DNA of 64,000 bases from an uncultured Oleispira sp. (GTDB lineage Bacteria; Pseudomonadota; Gammaproteobacteria; Pseudomonadales; Oceanobacteraceae): positions 1 to 64,000 of the forward strand of contig CAJVZR010000010.1 in assembly GCA_913019965.1 (NCBI GenBank), written 5' to 3'. Numbering within the stretch: position 1 is the first letter of the stretch; each line of letters begins with the position of its first letter. Of this stretch, positions 44,660 to 53,219 are shown piece by piece. Under the pieces are notes generated by a model. That model saw only the letters and a list, made by a program, of their open reading frames with translations, made no database searches and was not told the origin of the DNA. A program made the translations under genes and the position numbers.

Positions 44660-46053
44660 TGACTCAGGCTCGTCAAGTACGCTCTTTAATCATTGCGAGT
44701 ATTCTAGCGTTACCATTACTGTTCATTTATTTAAAGTCTGAAATGAACAATATACTGATATCAAAAGAATTCGATAATTTATTACTAGACGTTAGACAAA
44801 TCAACTCTGAACTGTCAGAGCATATGTTACGCAGCCGCAGCAAACTTGATCAGCACTATGATTATTTAGCCAATGCTCAACTCAGATTCACAGATACAAT
44901 GATACTTTTTAAAAATTCATTATTATCCAGTGATAGTAAAATAAATGTTCACGCTGAGGCTGTTTATCATCTCTATGAAATTCGAATGCAACAGCTAGAG
45001 CAATTTAAATCATTGAATGCTCTAACTCGTAATTCATTACGTTACTTACCAAAATTAGAAGAACAACTACGTCTTTTACTCCTTAATAACAATGTTGTCC
45101 TATTAAAAGCTGTCGAACAAATAGTTATCAATTCATTAAAGCTTCGATTATTTGATGACTCTGACCTAATGATCACCACCAATAAATCGATTAATTTAAT
45201 TGAGAAACATATTGCTTCTCTTTCTGACCTTGAACAATCCATTCTCAATGCTTTCGTAAATCATGCTCGACACTTTCAGAAAATCAGTAATAAAGAACGA
45301 AAATTGGTGAATGCAATACTGAGTAATCAATTGAGTATAGAGCTATCATCACTTGAAAAAAGTTTAAATGAGCAACATCATAAAGAGATAATTAAGACCA
45401 ACCAAATCAAGCAGTATTTGATTATTTATACGGTCTTTTTGCTCTTGTTAATTATTTTATTCACTGTTAATCGTTTTCACTTAATTAATAGAGCATTATT
45501 TCATAAAATGTTGAGTGAAAAGGATCAATTAACCAATCTTAATAATCGCCGAAGCTTTATATCTCATTTAAAAAATGCGATGAAAAATGCTAATCAAAGC
45601 GATCAATTTGGTGCTCTTATTTTTATTGATTTAGACGGTTTTAAAACCATTAATGACAAACTAGGTCATAATGCAGGTGATGAAGTATTAAAAATAATCT
45701 CACAGCGATTACAAGATCATGCTGATTCAACTCAAACACCAGAATCCCCTATATGCGTTGCCCGCTTAGGAGGAGATGAGTTTGTTCTGCTATTCGAACG
45801 ATTAGAACGAGAAGAGGTTTCCAGTCGGCTAGTTTCATCTGCTGAGAAAGTCGTTATATCTTGCGCACGTGAATTACCTGAACCTTACGGCTCTTTTCCA
45901 TTATCCGCTAGTGTCGGAATTTCAATATTTCCAGATCACGGAACTGATATAGAGACTGTTTTGAATTGTGCGGATAAAGCTATGTACCAGTCGAAACGAC
46001 AAGGAAAAAATCGCTTCACTCTATACCAGCCAACGCTACATAATGAACCATAA
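44656..46053 (+). CDS. Membrane DAHL-GGDEF diguanylate cyclase
   Basis: The 465 residues have an N-terminal helix (about 8-26) and a large all-helical periplasmic sensor (about 30-250, DAHL-like; SELSEHMLRSRSKLDQHYDY). A second transmembrane helix (about 252-276) is followed by a complete GGDEF domain with the active motif GGDEF in ARLGGDEFVLLF. The inhibitory I-site RxxD is absent (ESPI at that place), so product inhibition is not expected. It is translationally coupled to the peroxidase, so its sensor may track the peroxidase product, the redox state, or direct contact. Confidence 0.9.
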   Translation: MMTQARQVRSLIIASILALPLLFIYLKSEMNNILISKEFDNLLLDVRQINSELSEHMLRSRSKLDQHYDYLANAQLRFTDTMILFKNSLLSSDSKINVHAEAVYHLYEIRMQQLEQFKSLNALTRNSLRYLPKLEEQLRLLLLNNNVVLLKAVEQIVINSLKLRLFDDSDLMITTNKSINLIEKHIASLSDLEQSILNAFVNHARHFQKISNKERKLVNAILSNQLSIELSSLEKSLNEQHHKEIIKTNQIKQYLIIYTVFLLLLIILFTVNRFHLINRALFHKMLSEKDQLTNLNNRRSFISHLKNAMKNANQSDQFGALIFIDLDGFKTINDKLGHNAGDEVLKIISQRLQDHADSTQTPESPICVARLGGDEFVLLFERLEREEVSSRLVSSAEKVVISCARELPEPYGSFPLSASVGISIFPDHGTDIETVLNCADKAMYQSKRQGKNRFTLYQPTLHNEP

Positions 46054-46055
46054 CT

Positions 46056-46721
46056 TTAACGACTGCTCATAGTTTGCAAATTGGCAATTACTTGCATCGG
46101 ATCATTGCCTTGGTCAGAAGATGGCGAGGTTACTTTGCCATTTTGATAGGTCATACCCGTATTTTGCGCAACCATGGTTTGTGCCGCTTGCACCAACCAT
46201 AAATTTGCGGCTTCTTCGCTCGTCCCCTGATTAATTTTTTGCTGCCATTGCTGATGAAGAGCATGAAGTTTTTGCAAAGTTTGATAAGTATCAGCACGCA
46301 CAAAGCCCTGTTGTAATTCAGAGTCATTCGCAAACATCGCTTCAATTTTATCTTTATCGGGATGGTCGTTTAAAACTTCAATTTTTCCCTCATCATTAGC
46401 CCTCAACTTGATTTCAATACTTGTATCGACCCCTGCTTTATCTAATGCTCGGGTAAAATTCTTTTCAAATAAAGTCACATCGGCTTTAGTCGGTAATGAA
46501 AGTGGCGCTAAATCAAAGAGTTCAATGGCAGTTCCTTCAAATTTATCACTCACCTTACTCGCCATTCCATTTGGGTCCGTACTATCAGCACTCAAATTAG
46601 TGCTAGGCTTAGCAGGAAAAGCCTCAGTAACGGCAAGCGGTTGCCGCTGAGCTTGATTTAATAGCCTCTCGCTGGCATGGGTCTTATCAACAAGCAATCC
46701 ACCTTGGCCGTGTATATTCAT
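46056..46721 (-). CDS. Hypothetical protein, cytoplasmic
   Basis: The 221-residue protein (ATG at 46721, AAGGTAAG upstream) has no signal peptide or transmembrane helix. It has a disordered, Ala/Pro/Ser-rich N-terminal 80 residues and a helical middle with glutamine-rich LHALHQQWQQKINQ. I recognise no family. It is convergent with the GGDEF gene, two bases apart. Confidence 0.6.
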   Translation of the reverse strand: MNIHGQGGLLVDKTHASERLLNQAQRQPLAVTEAFPAKPSTNLSADSTDPNGMASKVSDKFEGTAIELFDLAPLSLPTKADVTLFEKNFTRALDKAGVDTSIEIKLRANDEGKIEVLNDHPDKDKIEAMFANDSELQQGFVRADTYQTLQKLHALHQQWQQKINQGTSEEAANLWLVQAAQTMVAQNTGMTYQNGKVTSPSSDQGNDPMQVIANLQTMSSR

Positions 46722-46816
46722 GTACTTACCTTTACTCATTGCCACCAGTAAGAAAACTAGCAAGGCATCCTTGTATTAACGTTAACAGGACATAGCAAAA
46801 GGCAAGCCAATACTTT

Positions 46817-47995
46817 CTAATACCCTGGCCAATGCCAACTAGGTGTCGAAAACAGTTCTTGATCTTCAATTTTTGTTTGGCCTAATTCCTTGTACAAAGC
46901 CACACTATTACATTGAATATGAGGGTTCTGATTAGACTCATGCAATTCATTGATTAATAACCGCGCGTGAGAAACAACCCAAACTTGAGTCGTAGTAGAA
47001 GTCCGTTTAATCAAGCGCCCTAAAGCTGGTAATAAATCGGGATGTAAGCTGGTTTCTGGCTCGTTTAAAACCATCAGCTTGGGTGGCCGCGGAGTTAACA
47101 GTGCAGCGATCCACAATAAATAACGCAAGGTGCCATCAGACAGTTCCGCTGCAGTGAGTGGTCTTAATAATCCGTGCTGGAAAAAACGTAAAATAAATCG
47201 ACCATCATCTTGTACATCAATTTTAATTTTTGCTCCGGGAAAAGCATCTTCTATCGACTCTGCCAAAGCCACTTCATCACCAATTTCAATAATGGTTTGT
47301 AAGGCCGCGGCAAGATCATGACCATCTTGACTGAGCACCGTCGTGCGAGTACCCAACTGAGGCTGACGTGCTGGGGCTTGAGCATCGGTTCTAAAATGAT
47401 CATAAAAACGCCAACTGCGAATCAATTCACGAATATGAAAAATTTCGGGGGCTAGATTAAAATCTCCGACTTCACTCAGCATGCTATCAAAACTATTCAG
47501 GTTCTGAGCAATGACTTGCCAGCTTCGCCCTTCTTTTACTTTAACCACAGGGCCTTTTCGTTCAACCAAGACACTGGCTGGACGATACGTTGCTCCCGCC
47601 CAAATGCATTCGCGTTTAATTTCTGGGTCCAAGGTAAATGCAGAAGATGAAGGTGTAGGTAAACCAAGATCAATACTGTAGCCAAAATCATCACTGCTAA
47701 AGCCTAACCGTAAGCGCACGACATTTTTTCTTGGCCCTCCCTGCACCTCGACTTCGCCACTGAGCATTCTATCGCTGATCTTTTCTGGCCCAGCCCAGAA
47801 AGCCGATTCTAACCCGCCTTCATGAGCTAGAGCATTGACGACGCCACCTTGCGCGGTTTCTGCTAACAAACGTAAGGCACGATAGAGGTTTGACTTACCA
47901 CTGCCATTCAAACCGGTAATCAGATTCAGTGATCCCATGGGCATCACCAGCTCAATAATAGAGCGATAATTGGCTACAGAGATGGTAGAAATCAT
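46817..47995 (-). CDS. AAA ATPase, RecF/SMC-like
   Basis: The Walker A motif GLNGSGKS is in NLITGLNGSGKSNLYRAL. A signature-like LSDGTLRYL and Walker B LNEPETSLHPDLLPALGRL follow, with a SHARLL switch. This pattern matches ABC/SMC-type single ATPases of the RecF/DUF2813 kind. The start at 47995 (AGGA upstream) is preferred over a TTG at 48016. There is no TOPRIM domain and no neighbouring nuclease. Its role is unknown; DNA repair or a defence system are both possible. Confidence 0.8.
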   Translation of the reverse strand: MISTISVANYRSIIELVMPMGSLNLITGLNGSGKSNLYRALRLLAETAQGGVVNALAHEGGLESAFWAGPEKISDRMLSGEVEVQGGPRKNVVRLRLGFSSDDFGYSIDLGLPTPSSSAFTLDPEIKRECIWAGATYRPASVLVERKGPVVKVKEGRSWQVIAQNLNSFDSMLSEVGDFNLAPEIFHIRELIRSWRFYDHFRTDAQAPARQPQLGTRTTVLSQDGHDLAAALQTIIEIGDEVALAESIEDAFPGAKIKIDVQDDGRFILRFFQHGLLRPLTAAELSDGTLRYLLWIAALLTPRPPKLMVLNEPETSLHPDLLPALGRLIKRTSTTTQVWVVSHARLLINELHESNQNPHIQCNSVALYKELGQTKIEDQELFSTPSWHWPGY

Positions 47996-48054
47996 CAAGT
48001 CAGTCCTGTCTAACAAGTATGTTGATAAAGTTATGCACAGTGTACCCTCATTTT

Positions 48055-48084
48055 TTGGATAATTGTCTGAGCTTTGGGTATAAT
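48055..48084 (+). promoter_or_regulatory. Promoter of trhO
   Basis: TTGGAT (48055-48060) and TATAAT (48079-48084) are 18 bases apart, giving a leader of about 70 bases before the trhO start. Confidence 0.55.
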
Positions 48085-48159
48085 CCGCGACGGCTCAAAT
48101 GAGCGACCATCAATAATGCTCTGGTTTTACGTTCCAGACCGCAATAAAAGGATAGACCC

Positions 48160-49152
48160 ATGTCTGAGCAAGCAGCTCCTGTCGTCGTATGCGCGATGTA
48201 TAAGTTCGTTACCCTAGAAAACTACCAAGATATCCGCCAACCATTACTCGATGTCATGGAAGCTAATGAAGTGCGCGGCACGCTACTATTAGCCCAAGAA
48301 GGCATTAACGGTACCGTTGCGGGCTCTCGAGCAGGTATCGATGCACTATTAACCTGGTTAGGCACTGATGAGCGCTTAGCGAACATCGTTTATAAAGAAT
48401 CATTCGACGAAAACATGCCTTTCTATCGAACTAAAGTGAAGTTAAAGAAAGAAATCGTCACTATGGGTGTCGAAGGCATCGACCCTAAGCAGGTAGTAGG
48501 CACTTACGTTAAGCCTCAAGATTGGAATGCATTAATTTCAGACCCTGATGTGGTTTTGGTTGATACCCGTAATGACTACGAAGTTCAAATTGGTACTTTC
48601 CAAGGCGCGGTTAACCCAGATACTGAGACTTTCCGTGAATTCCCTCAGTACGTAAAAGACAACATGGATCCGACGAAGCAAAAGAAGGTCGCTATGTTCT
48701 GTACCGGTGGTATTCGCTGCGAGAAGTCGACGGCTTACATGAAAGAGCAAGGTTTCGACGAGGTGTATCACCTTGAAGGTGGCATTCTTAAGTATTTAGA
48801 AGAAGTGCCAAAAGAAGAGACTATGTGGGAAGGCGAGTGTTTTGTTTTCGATAACCGTGTAGCTGTAAACCATGACCTTGAAAAGGGTCAATACGACCAG
48901 TGTCACGCGTGTCGCTACCCGATTACTGAAGAAGAAAAGCTGAGCGCAGATTATTTACAAGGTGTTAGCTGCCCTCACTGCATTGATAGTTATACCGAAG
49001 AACAGCGTGAGCGCTTCAAGCAACGAGAGTTACAAATGCAACTGGCTAAGCACCGTGGCGAAGATCACCTGGGTGGTGATGTTAAAGAAGCCGTGGAAAA
49101 GAATCGCCAAGATAAGAAGCGATTCCGCGAAGAGCAAAGAGCTAAAAACTAG
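48160..49152 (+). CDS. trhO: tRNA uridine(34) hydroxylase TrhO (rhodanese-related)
   Basis: The 330-residue protein follows the TrhO (YceA) pattern. An N-terminal domain has [15 protein letters not shown] at residues 43-57. A rhodanese domain has the active loop [10 protein letters not shown] at 181-190 (Cys181 and Cys187), and the C-terminus has a cysteine pair cluster (CHACRYPI and CPHC). It hydroxylates uridine 34 of certain tRNAs to 5-hydroxyuridine using oxygen. A terminator follows. Confidence 0.95.
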   Translation: MSEQAAPVVVCAMYKFVTLENYQDIRQPLLDVMEANEVRGTLLLAQEGINGTVAGSRAGIDALLTWLGTDERLANIVYKESFDENMPFYRTKVKLKKEIVTMGVEGIDPKQVVGTYVKPQDWNALISDPDVVLVDTRNDYEVQIGTFQGAVNPDTETFREFPQYVKDNMDPTKQKKVAMFCTGGIRCEKSTAYMKEQGFDEVYHLEGGILKYLEEVPKEETMWEGECFVFDNRVAVNHDLEKGQYDQCHACRYPITEEEKLSADYLQGVSCPHCIDSYTEEQRERFKQRELQMQLAKHRGEDHLGGDVKEAVEKNRQDKKRFREEQRAKN

Positions 49153-49187
49153 ACAGTCGATACGCCTGTCTTTATAGCTCGACAGAG

Positions 49188-49221
49188 AGCCCGCACACTT
49201 AAACAATGTGTGGGCTTTTTT
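49188..49221 (+). terminator. Rho-independent terminator after trhO
   Basis: AGCCCGCACA and TGTGTGGGCT form a stem with one mismatch around a short AT-rich loop, followed by TTTTTT. It overlaps the end of the convergent solute-binding gene and may serve both sides. Confidence 0.88.
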
Positions 49222-49981
49222 ATTCCGTATATTTCTTAGTAATCCGATCAATTAATCCATCTGCTTTCATTTCAGCAATCGCTTTATTTACTCTTGGCAA
49301 AATACTCGCTTTCTCACGGCGGATTTTAATCCTCAGCTCCGCATTACTTAATTGCATTCCCCTTTTGAACATGTGCATTTCATAACCTAAACGCGCAGCA
49401 TTATATTCGAAGGCTATAGAGTCCATAAAGATCGCCGCACAGCGTTTCTCGGCCAACATTTTGATAATACTTAATTCACTACTGAGCTCATCCTTTTCAA
49501 CAATACCCTTATTAAAGGCTTCTTCAAAACTCGGGTAGCTATATCCTAGGAAAATATTCACAACCTTGCCCCGAAGGTCTTCCGGTGTTTTCACTTCAAT
49601 ATAGTCATCTTTTAAAAAATAAATGTATTCTTGAACAGACATAAGCTCATCTGAAAAAAGGACATCCTTTAATTTTTCCTGATCATTCCAAAGAGGCGAA
49701 TCGATAACAATCATATCAATTTCCTTATTATCAAACATCGATAATGCACGCACATTAGGCAGGTGCTGGAGGTCAACTTCATCCCCCGTACGACGAGAAA
49801 CTTCTGTTAAAACATCAACACCAATACCCGAAAATTGATTATTAGAAACCATAAAGAAGGGAGCCCAAGTATCAGAACCAGCTCTAAACATTTCACCATA
49901 TCCAGAGGCCGGAGACAGTAGTAGTAGCAATGAAATAACCCGTATTATGCTTTTGAAAAATCGACTATTTCTTTCGCTCAC
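49220..49981 (-). CDS. Periplasmic solute-binding-like protein (SBP_bac_3 type)
   Basis: A signal peptide (about residues 1-29) and a polar amino acid-binding fold (FMVSNNQFSGIGVDVLTEVS near the start) are visible. No transport partner is nearby. It is convergent with trhO, and its stop lies inside the trhO terminator. Confidence 0.75.
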   Translation of the reverse strand: MSERNSRFFKSIIRVISLLLLLSPASGYGEMFRAGSDTWAPFFMVSNNQFSGIGVDVLTEVSRRTGDEVDLQHLPNVRALSMFDNKEIDMIVIDSPLWNDQEKLKDVLFSDELMSVQEYIYFLKDDYIEVKTPEDLRGKVVNIFLGYSYPSFEEAFNKGIVEKDELSSELSIIKMLAEKRCAAIFMDSIAFEYNAARLGYEMHMFKRGMQLSNAELRIKIRREKASILPRVNKAIAEMKADGLIDRITKKYTE

Positions 49982-50375
49982 AAGAGCCCTCCTATTAGAT
50001 TTTTAAATCTAATGGGTATTTATTCATATTCAACTAAAGTACTGCATTAATACACTCTAGTCCTTGCCTTGTGATTTGTCTTATCTAAAAATGTCTAAAA
50101 GTTTCAGAACGTCCAGAGCAAACTCAGTATGAAATCCACCCCACTTATTAATGAAAATGACTCCTATTTAATAACCATTTATTAATCAATAACATAGCGT
50201 TATAAGAACGAACACTTCCTCAGCCATGCATGGCAAACCTCTAATACTAAGTAACTACATCCCTCCAATATCATAAACCTTTTTTTTGCCTCAAAAACAA
50301 GCCCCTTTGCACCTGTAAACCATCAATATTGAGCTATCCTTTAGTAATAACTAGTTACTGGAAAGGAAGCCATTC
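49982..50375. other. Intergenic region upstream of the H-NOX operon
   Basis: Nearly 400 AT-rich bases lie between divergent genes. Near the H-NOX start there is an interrupted palindrome AGTAA-N7-TTACT (50343-50359) with TAACTAGTTA inside it, then AAAGGAAG as ribosome site. I see no other gene. Confidence 0.5.
50343..50359. promoter_or_regulatory. Small palindrome upstream of H-NOX
   Basis: AGTAA-TAACTAG-TTACT, with an inner perfect palindrome TAACTAGTTA (50348-50357). It sits 17 bases before the H-NOX ATG. A repressor site is possible, but the motif is short. Confidence 0.4.
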
Positions 50376-50915
50376 ATGAAAGGGGTCGTATTTGATATTT
50401 TACGCGATATGGTCGAAGACAATTATGGTCTTGAAGGTTGGCAGAGCATCTTAGACAAAGCCGGCTCTGATGGTATCTACGTATCGACACAAACCTATGA
50501 TGACGCTGAACTCATGAGCTTGGTTGCCGCAGCGAGTGATATCACTCGTATTGCGGTGAATGAACTGGTCTTTAGCTTTGGCGAATACATGATCCCGAAG
50601 TTTTACCAGCGATTTCCTAACTTCTTCGAAGATGCGCCTAATTTCATAAAATTTCTAGTCTCTGTTGATCAAATCATTCATGTTGAGGTCCGCAAATTGT
50701 TTCCCGATGCTGGGCTGCCTACCTTTGATTATTGTGACGAAAACGAAAATGCCTTAACTATGATTTACAAATCACCACGTAAACTGTGCCAGCTAGCAGA
50801 GGGCTTAATTTCTGGTAGCGCTAAACACTATAAGCAAGGTTACAAGATTATTCACGACCCTTGCATTCATGCTGGCAGTGATCATTGCGTACTAAAGGTT
50901 GAATTGGTCAAATAA
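50376..50915 (+). CDS. hnoX: H-NOX (haem-nitric oxide binding) sensor protein
   Basis: The 179-residue protein carries the H-NOX pattern. The haem-ligand His102 is in VDQIIHVEVRKLF, a conserved proline is in GLPTF, and the haem-propionate motif Y-x-S-x-R is Y131-K-S-P-R135. The distal residues are hydrophobic, as in NO-selective bacterial members, though the distal pocket cannot be fully checked here. A C-terminal DPCIHAGSDHC adds a cysteine pair, as in H-NOX proteins with a zinc/cysteine site. It should bind NO and control the kinase encoded one base downstream. Confidence 0.95.
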   Translation: MKGVVFDILRDMVEDNYGLEGWQSILDKAGSDGIYVSTQTYDDAELMSLVAAASDITRIAVNELVFSFGEYMIPKFYQRFPNFFEDAPNFIKFLVSVDQIIHVEVRKLFPDAGLPTFDYCDENENALTMIYKSPRKLCQLAEGLISGSAKHYKQGYKIIHDPCIHAGSDHCVLKVELVK

Positions 50916-50916
50916 T

Positions 50917-51861
50917 ATGGCAGTAGACTATCAAGCCGCATATGAGCGAGAGCGCACTATGCGCCAACAGGCGGAACAACTGCTGGAAGATAAATCGAGA
51001 GAGCTTTATACCTCTATGCAAACACTAGAGCAAACCTTAGACGATCTAAAGGCGAGTCAAAACCAATTGGTACAAACAGAAAAAATGGCTTCTCTGGGTG
51101 TACTCGCTGCGGGCGTCGCACATGAAATTAACAACCCCATTGGTTATATCACCAGTAACTTTAACTCACTGCAAGAAGGATTAAAATATATACAATCTTT
51201 CATAGCTGATATGCAGCCGAGTATTGAAGAAGAAGTCGATGCCGAAAAAATAAAGAACCTGTGGCAGCAACTACTGAAAAAATATGACCTTGTCTATCTA
51301 CTAGAAGATTTTATCGACTTAAGCAAAGAGACTTCGGAAGGGTTGGCTCGGGTAAAACAAATAGTCGCGGATTTACGCGCATTCACCCGCGAAGATAAAG
51401 CAGAAAAATCAAGAGTCGATATTAATGATATCTTACGCGGTTCAATTAATATTTTAGAAAATCAGACTAAATATCACGCGAATATAGTGACAAAATTGAC
51501 CGAGATTCCAACAGTAATGGGATTTGCTGGGAAATTGAGTCAGGTATTCACCAATTTAATTTCCAATGCAAATCAAGCCGTTGATGATAATGGCACTATT
51601 CACATATTCACTGAAAAAGCAGATGATGGAATTCGTATATCCGTTCAAGATAATGGCCATGGTATTAGTGAAGATAATATGAAAAATCTATTTACTCCAT
51701 TTTTCACGACTAAACCCATTGGTGAAGGCACTGGCCTAGGGTTATCGATCTCGCATGGCATCATCGAAGAGCATGGTGGCGAAATATTAGTATCGAGTAA
51801 AATTGATGTTGGCACCATGTTTACAGTTCTTATTCCCCTCAGTCAGATCGTGGAGGGCTGA
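50917..51861 (+). CDS. hnoK: Soluble histidine kinase, partner of H-NOX (HnoK-like)
   Basis: The 314 residues start with a coiled-coil (about 5-55). Next is a HisKA domain with His69 in GVAHEINNPIGYI, and a HATPase with NLISNANQAV, DNGHGIS and GTGLGLSISHGI. There is no transmembrane helix, so it is cytoplasmic as expected for a kinase inhibited by NO-bound H-NOX. The ATG at 50917, one base after the H-NOX stop, is chosen over an upstream TTG at 50899. Confidence 0.92.
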   Translation: MAVDYQAAYERERTMRQQAEQLLEDKSRELYTSMQTLEQTLDDLKASQNQLVQTEKMASLGVLAAGVAHEINNPIGYITSNFNSLQEGLKYIQSFIADMQPSIEEEVDAEKIKNLWQQLLKKYDLVYLLEDFIDLSKETSEGLARVKQIVADLRAFTREDKAEKSRVDINDILRGSINILENQTKYHANIVTKLTEIPTVMGFAGKLSQVFTNLISNANQAVDDNGTIHIFTEKADDGIRISVQDNGHGISEDNMKNLFTPFFTTKPIGEGTGLGLSISHGIIEEHGGEILVSSKIDVGTMFTVLIPLSQIVEG

Positions 51862-53184
51862 ATGATGGAAGATCTATTCGAAATTAATAATGAAGAATTC
51901 AAGCCGACCCTGTTATTAGTCGACGATGAAGAAAATATACTAAAAGCAATACGACGAGCTCTGCGCTCGATCAATGTTAATGTATTAATGGCTACATCAG
52001 GTAAGCAAGGTTTAGAGTTTCTAAGCCAGCAGCCTGTTAATTTAATCATCTCCGATATGCGTATGCCTGAAATGACAGGGGCTGAGTTTCTAAGCCAGGC
52101 CGCTCAAAAATACCCTGAAATCCCTAGAATATTGATGACGGGTTATTCCGACATGGAATCAACCATCCAAGCAATTAATGACGGCCAGATCTCTAATTAT
52201 TTGCCTAAGCCTTGGAATGATGATGTATTGAAGTCAATTGTCGCTGATGGTTTACAAAGTACACAACTAAAACTCCATAATGCCTACCTCACAGAACAAT
52301 TAATTGAAAAACAAACAGCACTCGAAGCACTTAATAAAAATTTAGAAAAAACCGTTGAAGATAGAACTCAAGAAGTCATCAACAAGTCCAAAAAACTTGA
52401 AGTTGCCAATGCTCAACTTAACAATACCCACAACAGCATGGTATCACTAATTTCTAACATACTGGCATTACGAGATGAACAAGGTAGTCGCGTTTCAGAG
52501 CTTAAAGCCAGTATAGCAAAAGACATTGCCGTTAAGATGGCTCTTAATGAAGAGGATGTACAGTCAGTATACAATGCGACACTACTTTCAAACATTGGAA
52601 AAATGACCTTTGCAGATAACATTCTGGACAAGCCTTATAATACTTTGAACAAGGGAGAGCTAGCGTTCTTCAAAAAGTTTCCTGTTCTAGGAGAAGCCGT
52701 ATTAATTGGCATTCCAGGACTAGCTACGGAATCTAAAATTATACGCTGTCAGTTCGAGCGCTATAATGGATTAGGTTTTCCAGATGCATTAGATGACGAA
52801 AAAATACCCTTAGGGGCAAAAATATTAGCGGTTGCCCGAGACTATGTTGAACTCGTTCAGGGACTATATACAGGCAAAGCGTTTGGAGAAATAAAAGCTC
52901 GAGCCGAAATTAAAAAATATTCCGGCGACCGTTATCACCCAGACGTTGTTAAAGCATTTATTGATATTATCGAAAAATATTCAATGGATGAGGTCGCTGA
53001 AGATGAGAAGCGAATATCCGCACGCAACCTACAAGAAGGTATGATATTAGCTAGAAATATTTACAGCAGTTCCGGAATTATTTTATTAAAAAAAGATCAC
53101 ATAATCGATACCCAAGTCCTCAATAAAATAATTAACTTTGAACATCTAGCTGACGAGCACCTCGACATTTACATTTATAATTAG
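51862..53184 (+). CDS. hnoD: Response regulator with degenerate HD-GYP domain (HnoD-like)
   Basis: An N-terminal receiver (about 1-130) has Asp65 in ISDMRMPE and a lysine near 116. A linker and an HD-GYP-like region follow (about 180-360). There the metal ligands are lost: HDIGK has become SNIGK and the HHE-x-x-x-G-x-GYP segment is QFERYNGLGFP. It should not hydrolyse c-di-GMP. It resembles HnoD of Shewanella, which inhibits the active phosphodiesterase HnoB. HnoB and HnoC are not in this window. A hairpin terminator follows at once. Confidence 0.88.
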   Translation: MMEDLFEINNEEFKPTLLLVDDEENILKAIRRALRSINVNVLMATSGKQGLEFLSQQPVNLIISDMRMPEMTGAEFLSQAAQKYPEIPRILMTGYSDMESTIQAINDGQISNYLPKPWNDDVLKSIVADGLQSTQLKLHNAYLTEQLIEKQTALEALNKNLEKTVEDRTQEVINKSKKLEVANAQLNNTHNSMVSLISNILALRDEQGSRVSELKASIAKDIAVKMALNEEDVQSVYNATLLSNIGKMTFADNILDKPYNTLNKGELAFFKKFPVLGEAVLIGIPGLATESKIIRCQFERYNGLGFPDALDDEKIPLGAKILAVARDYVELVQGLYTGKAFGEIKARAEIKKYSGDRYHPDVVKAFIDIIEKYSMDEVAEDEKRISARNLQEGMILARNIYSSSGIILLKKDHIIDTQVLNKIINFEHLADEHLDIYIYN

Positions 53185-53219
53185 CGATATAATAGATTAA
53201 AGCACTATATCGCTTTTTG
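53183..53219 (+). terminator. Terminator of the H-NOX operon
   Basis: AGCGATATA (53183-53191) pairs with TATATCGCT (53206-53214), with TTTTT after it. It overlaps the stop codon of the HnoD-like gene and the end of the convergent epimerase gene. Confidence 0.85.

Noticed and set aside
49188-49221. A riboswitch or small RNA at the end of trhO
   Set aside because: The structure is a simple stem with a T run, explained by termination.
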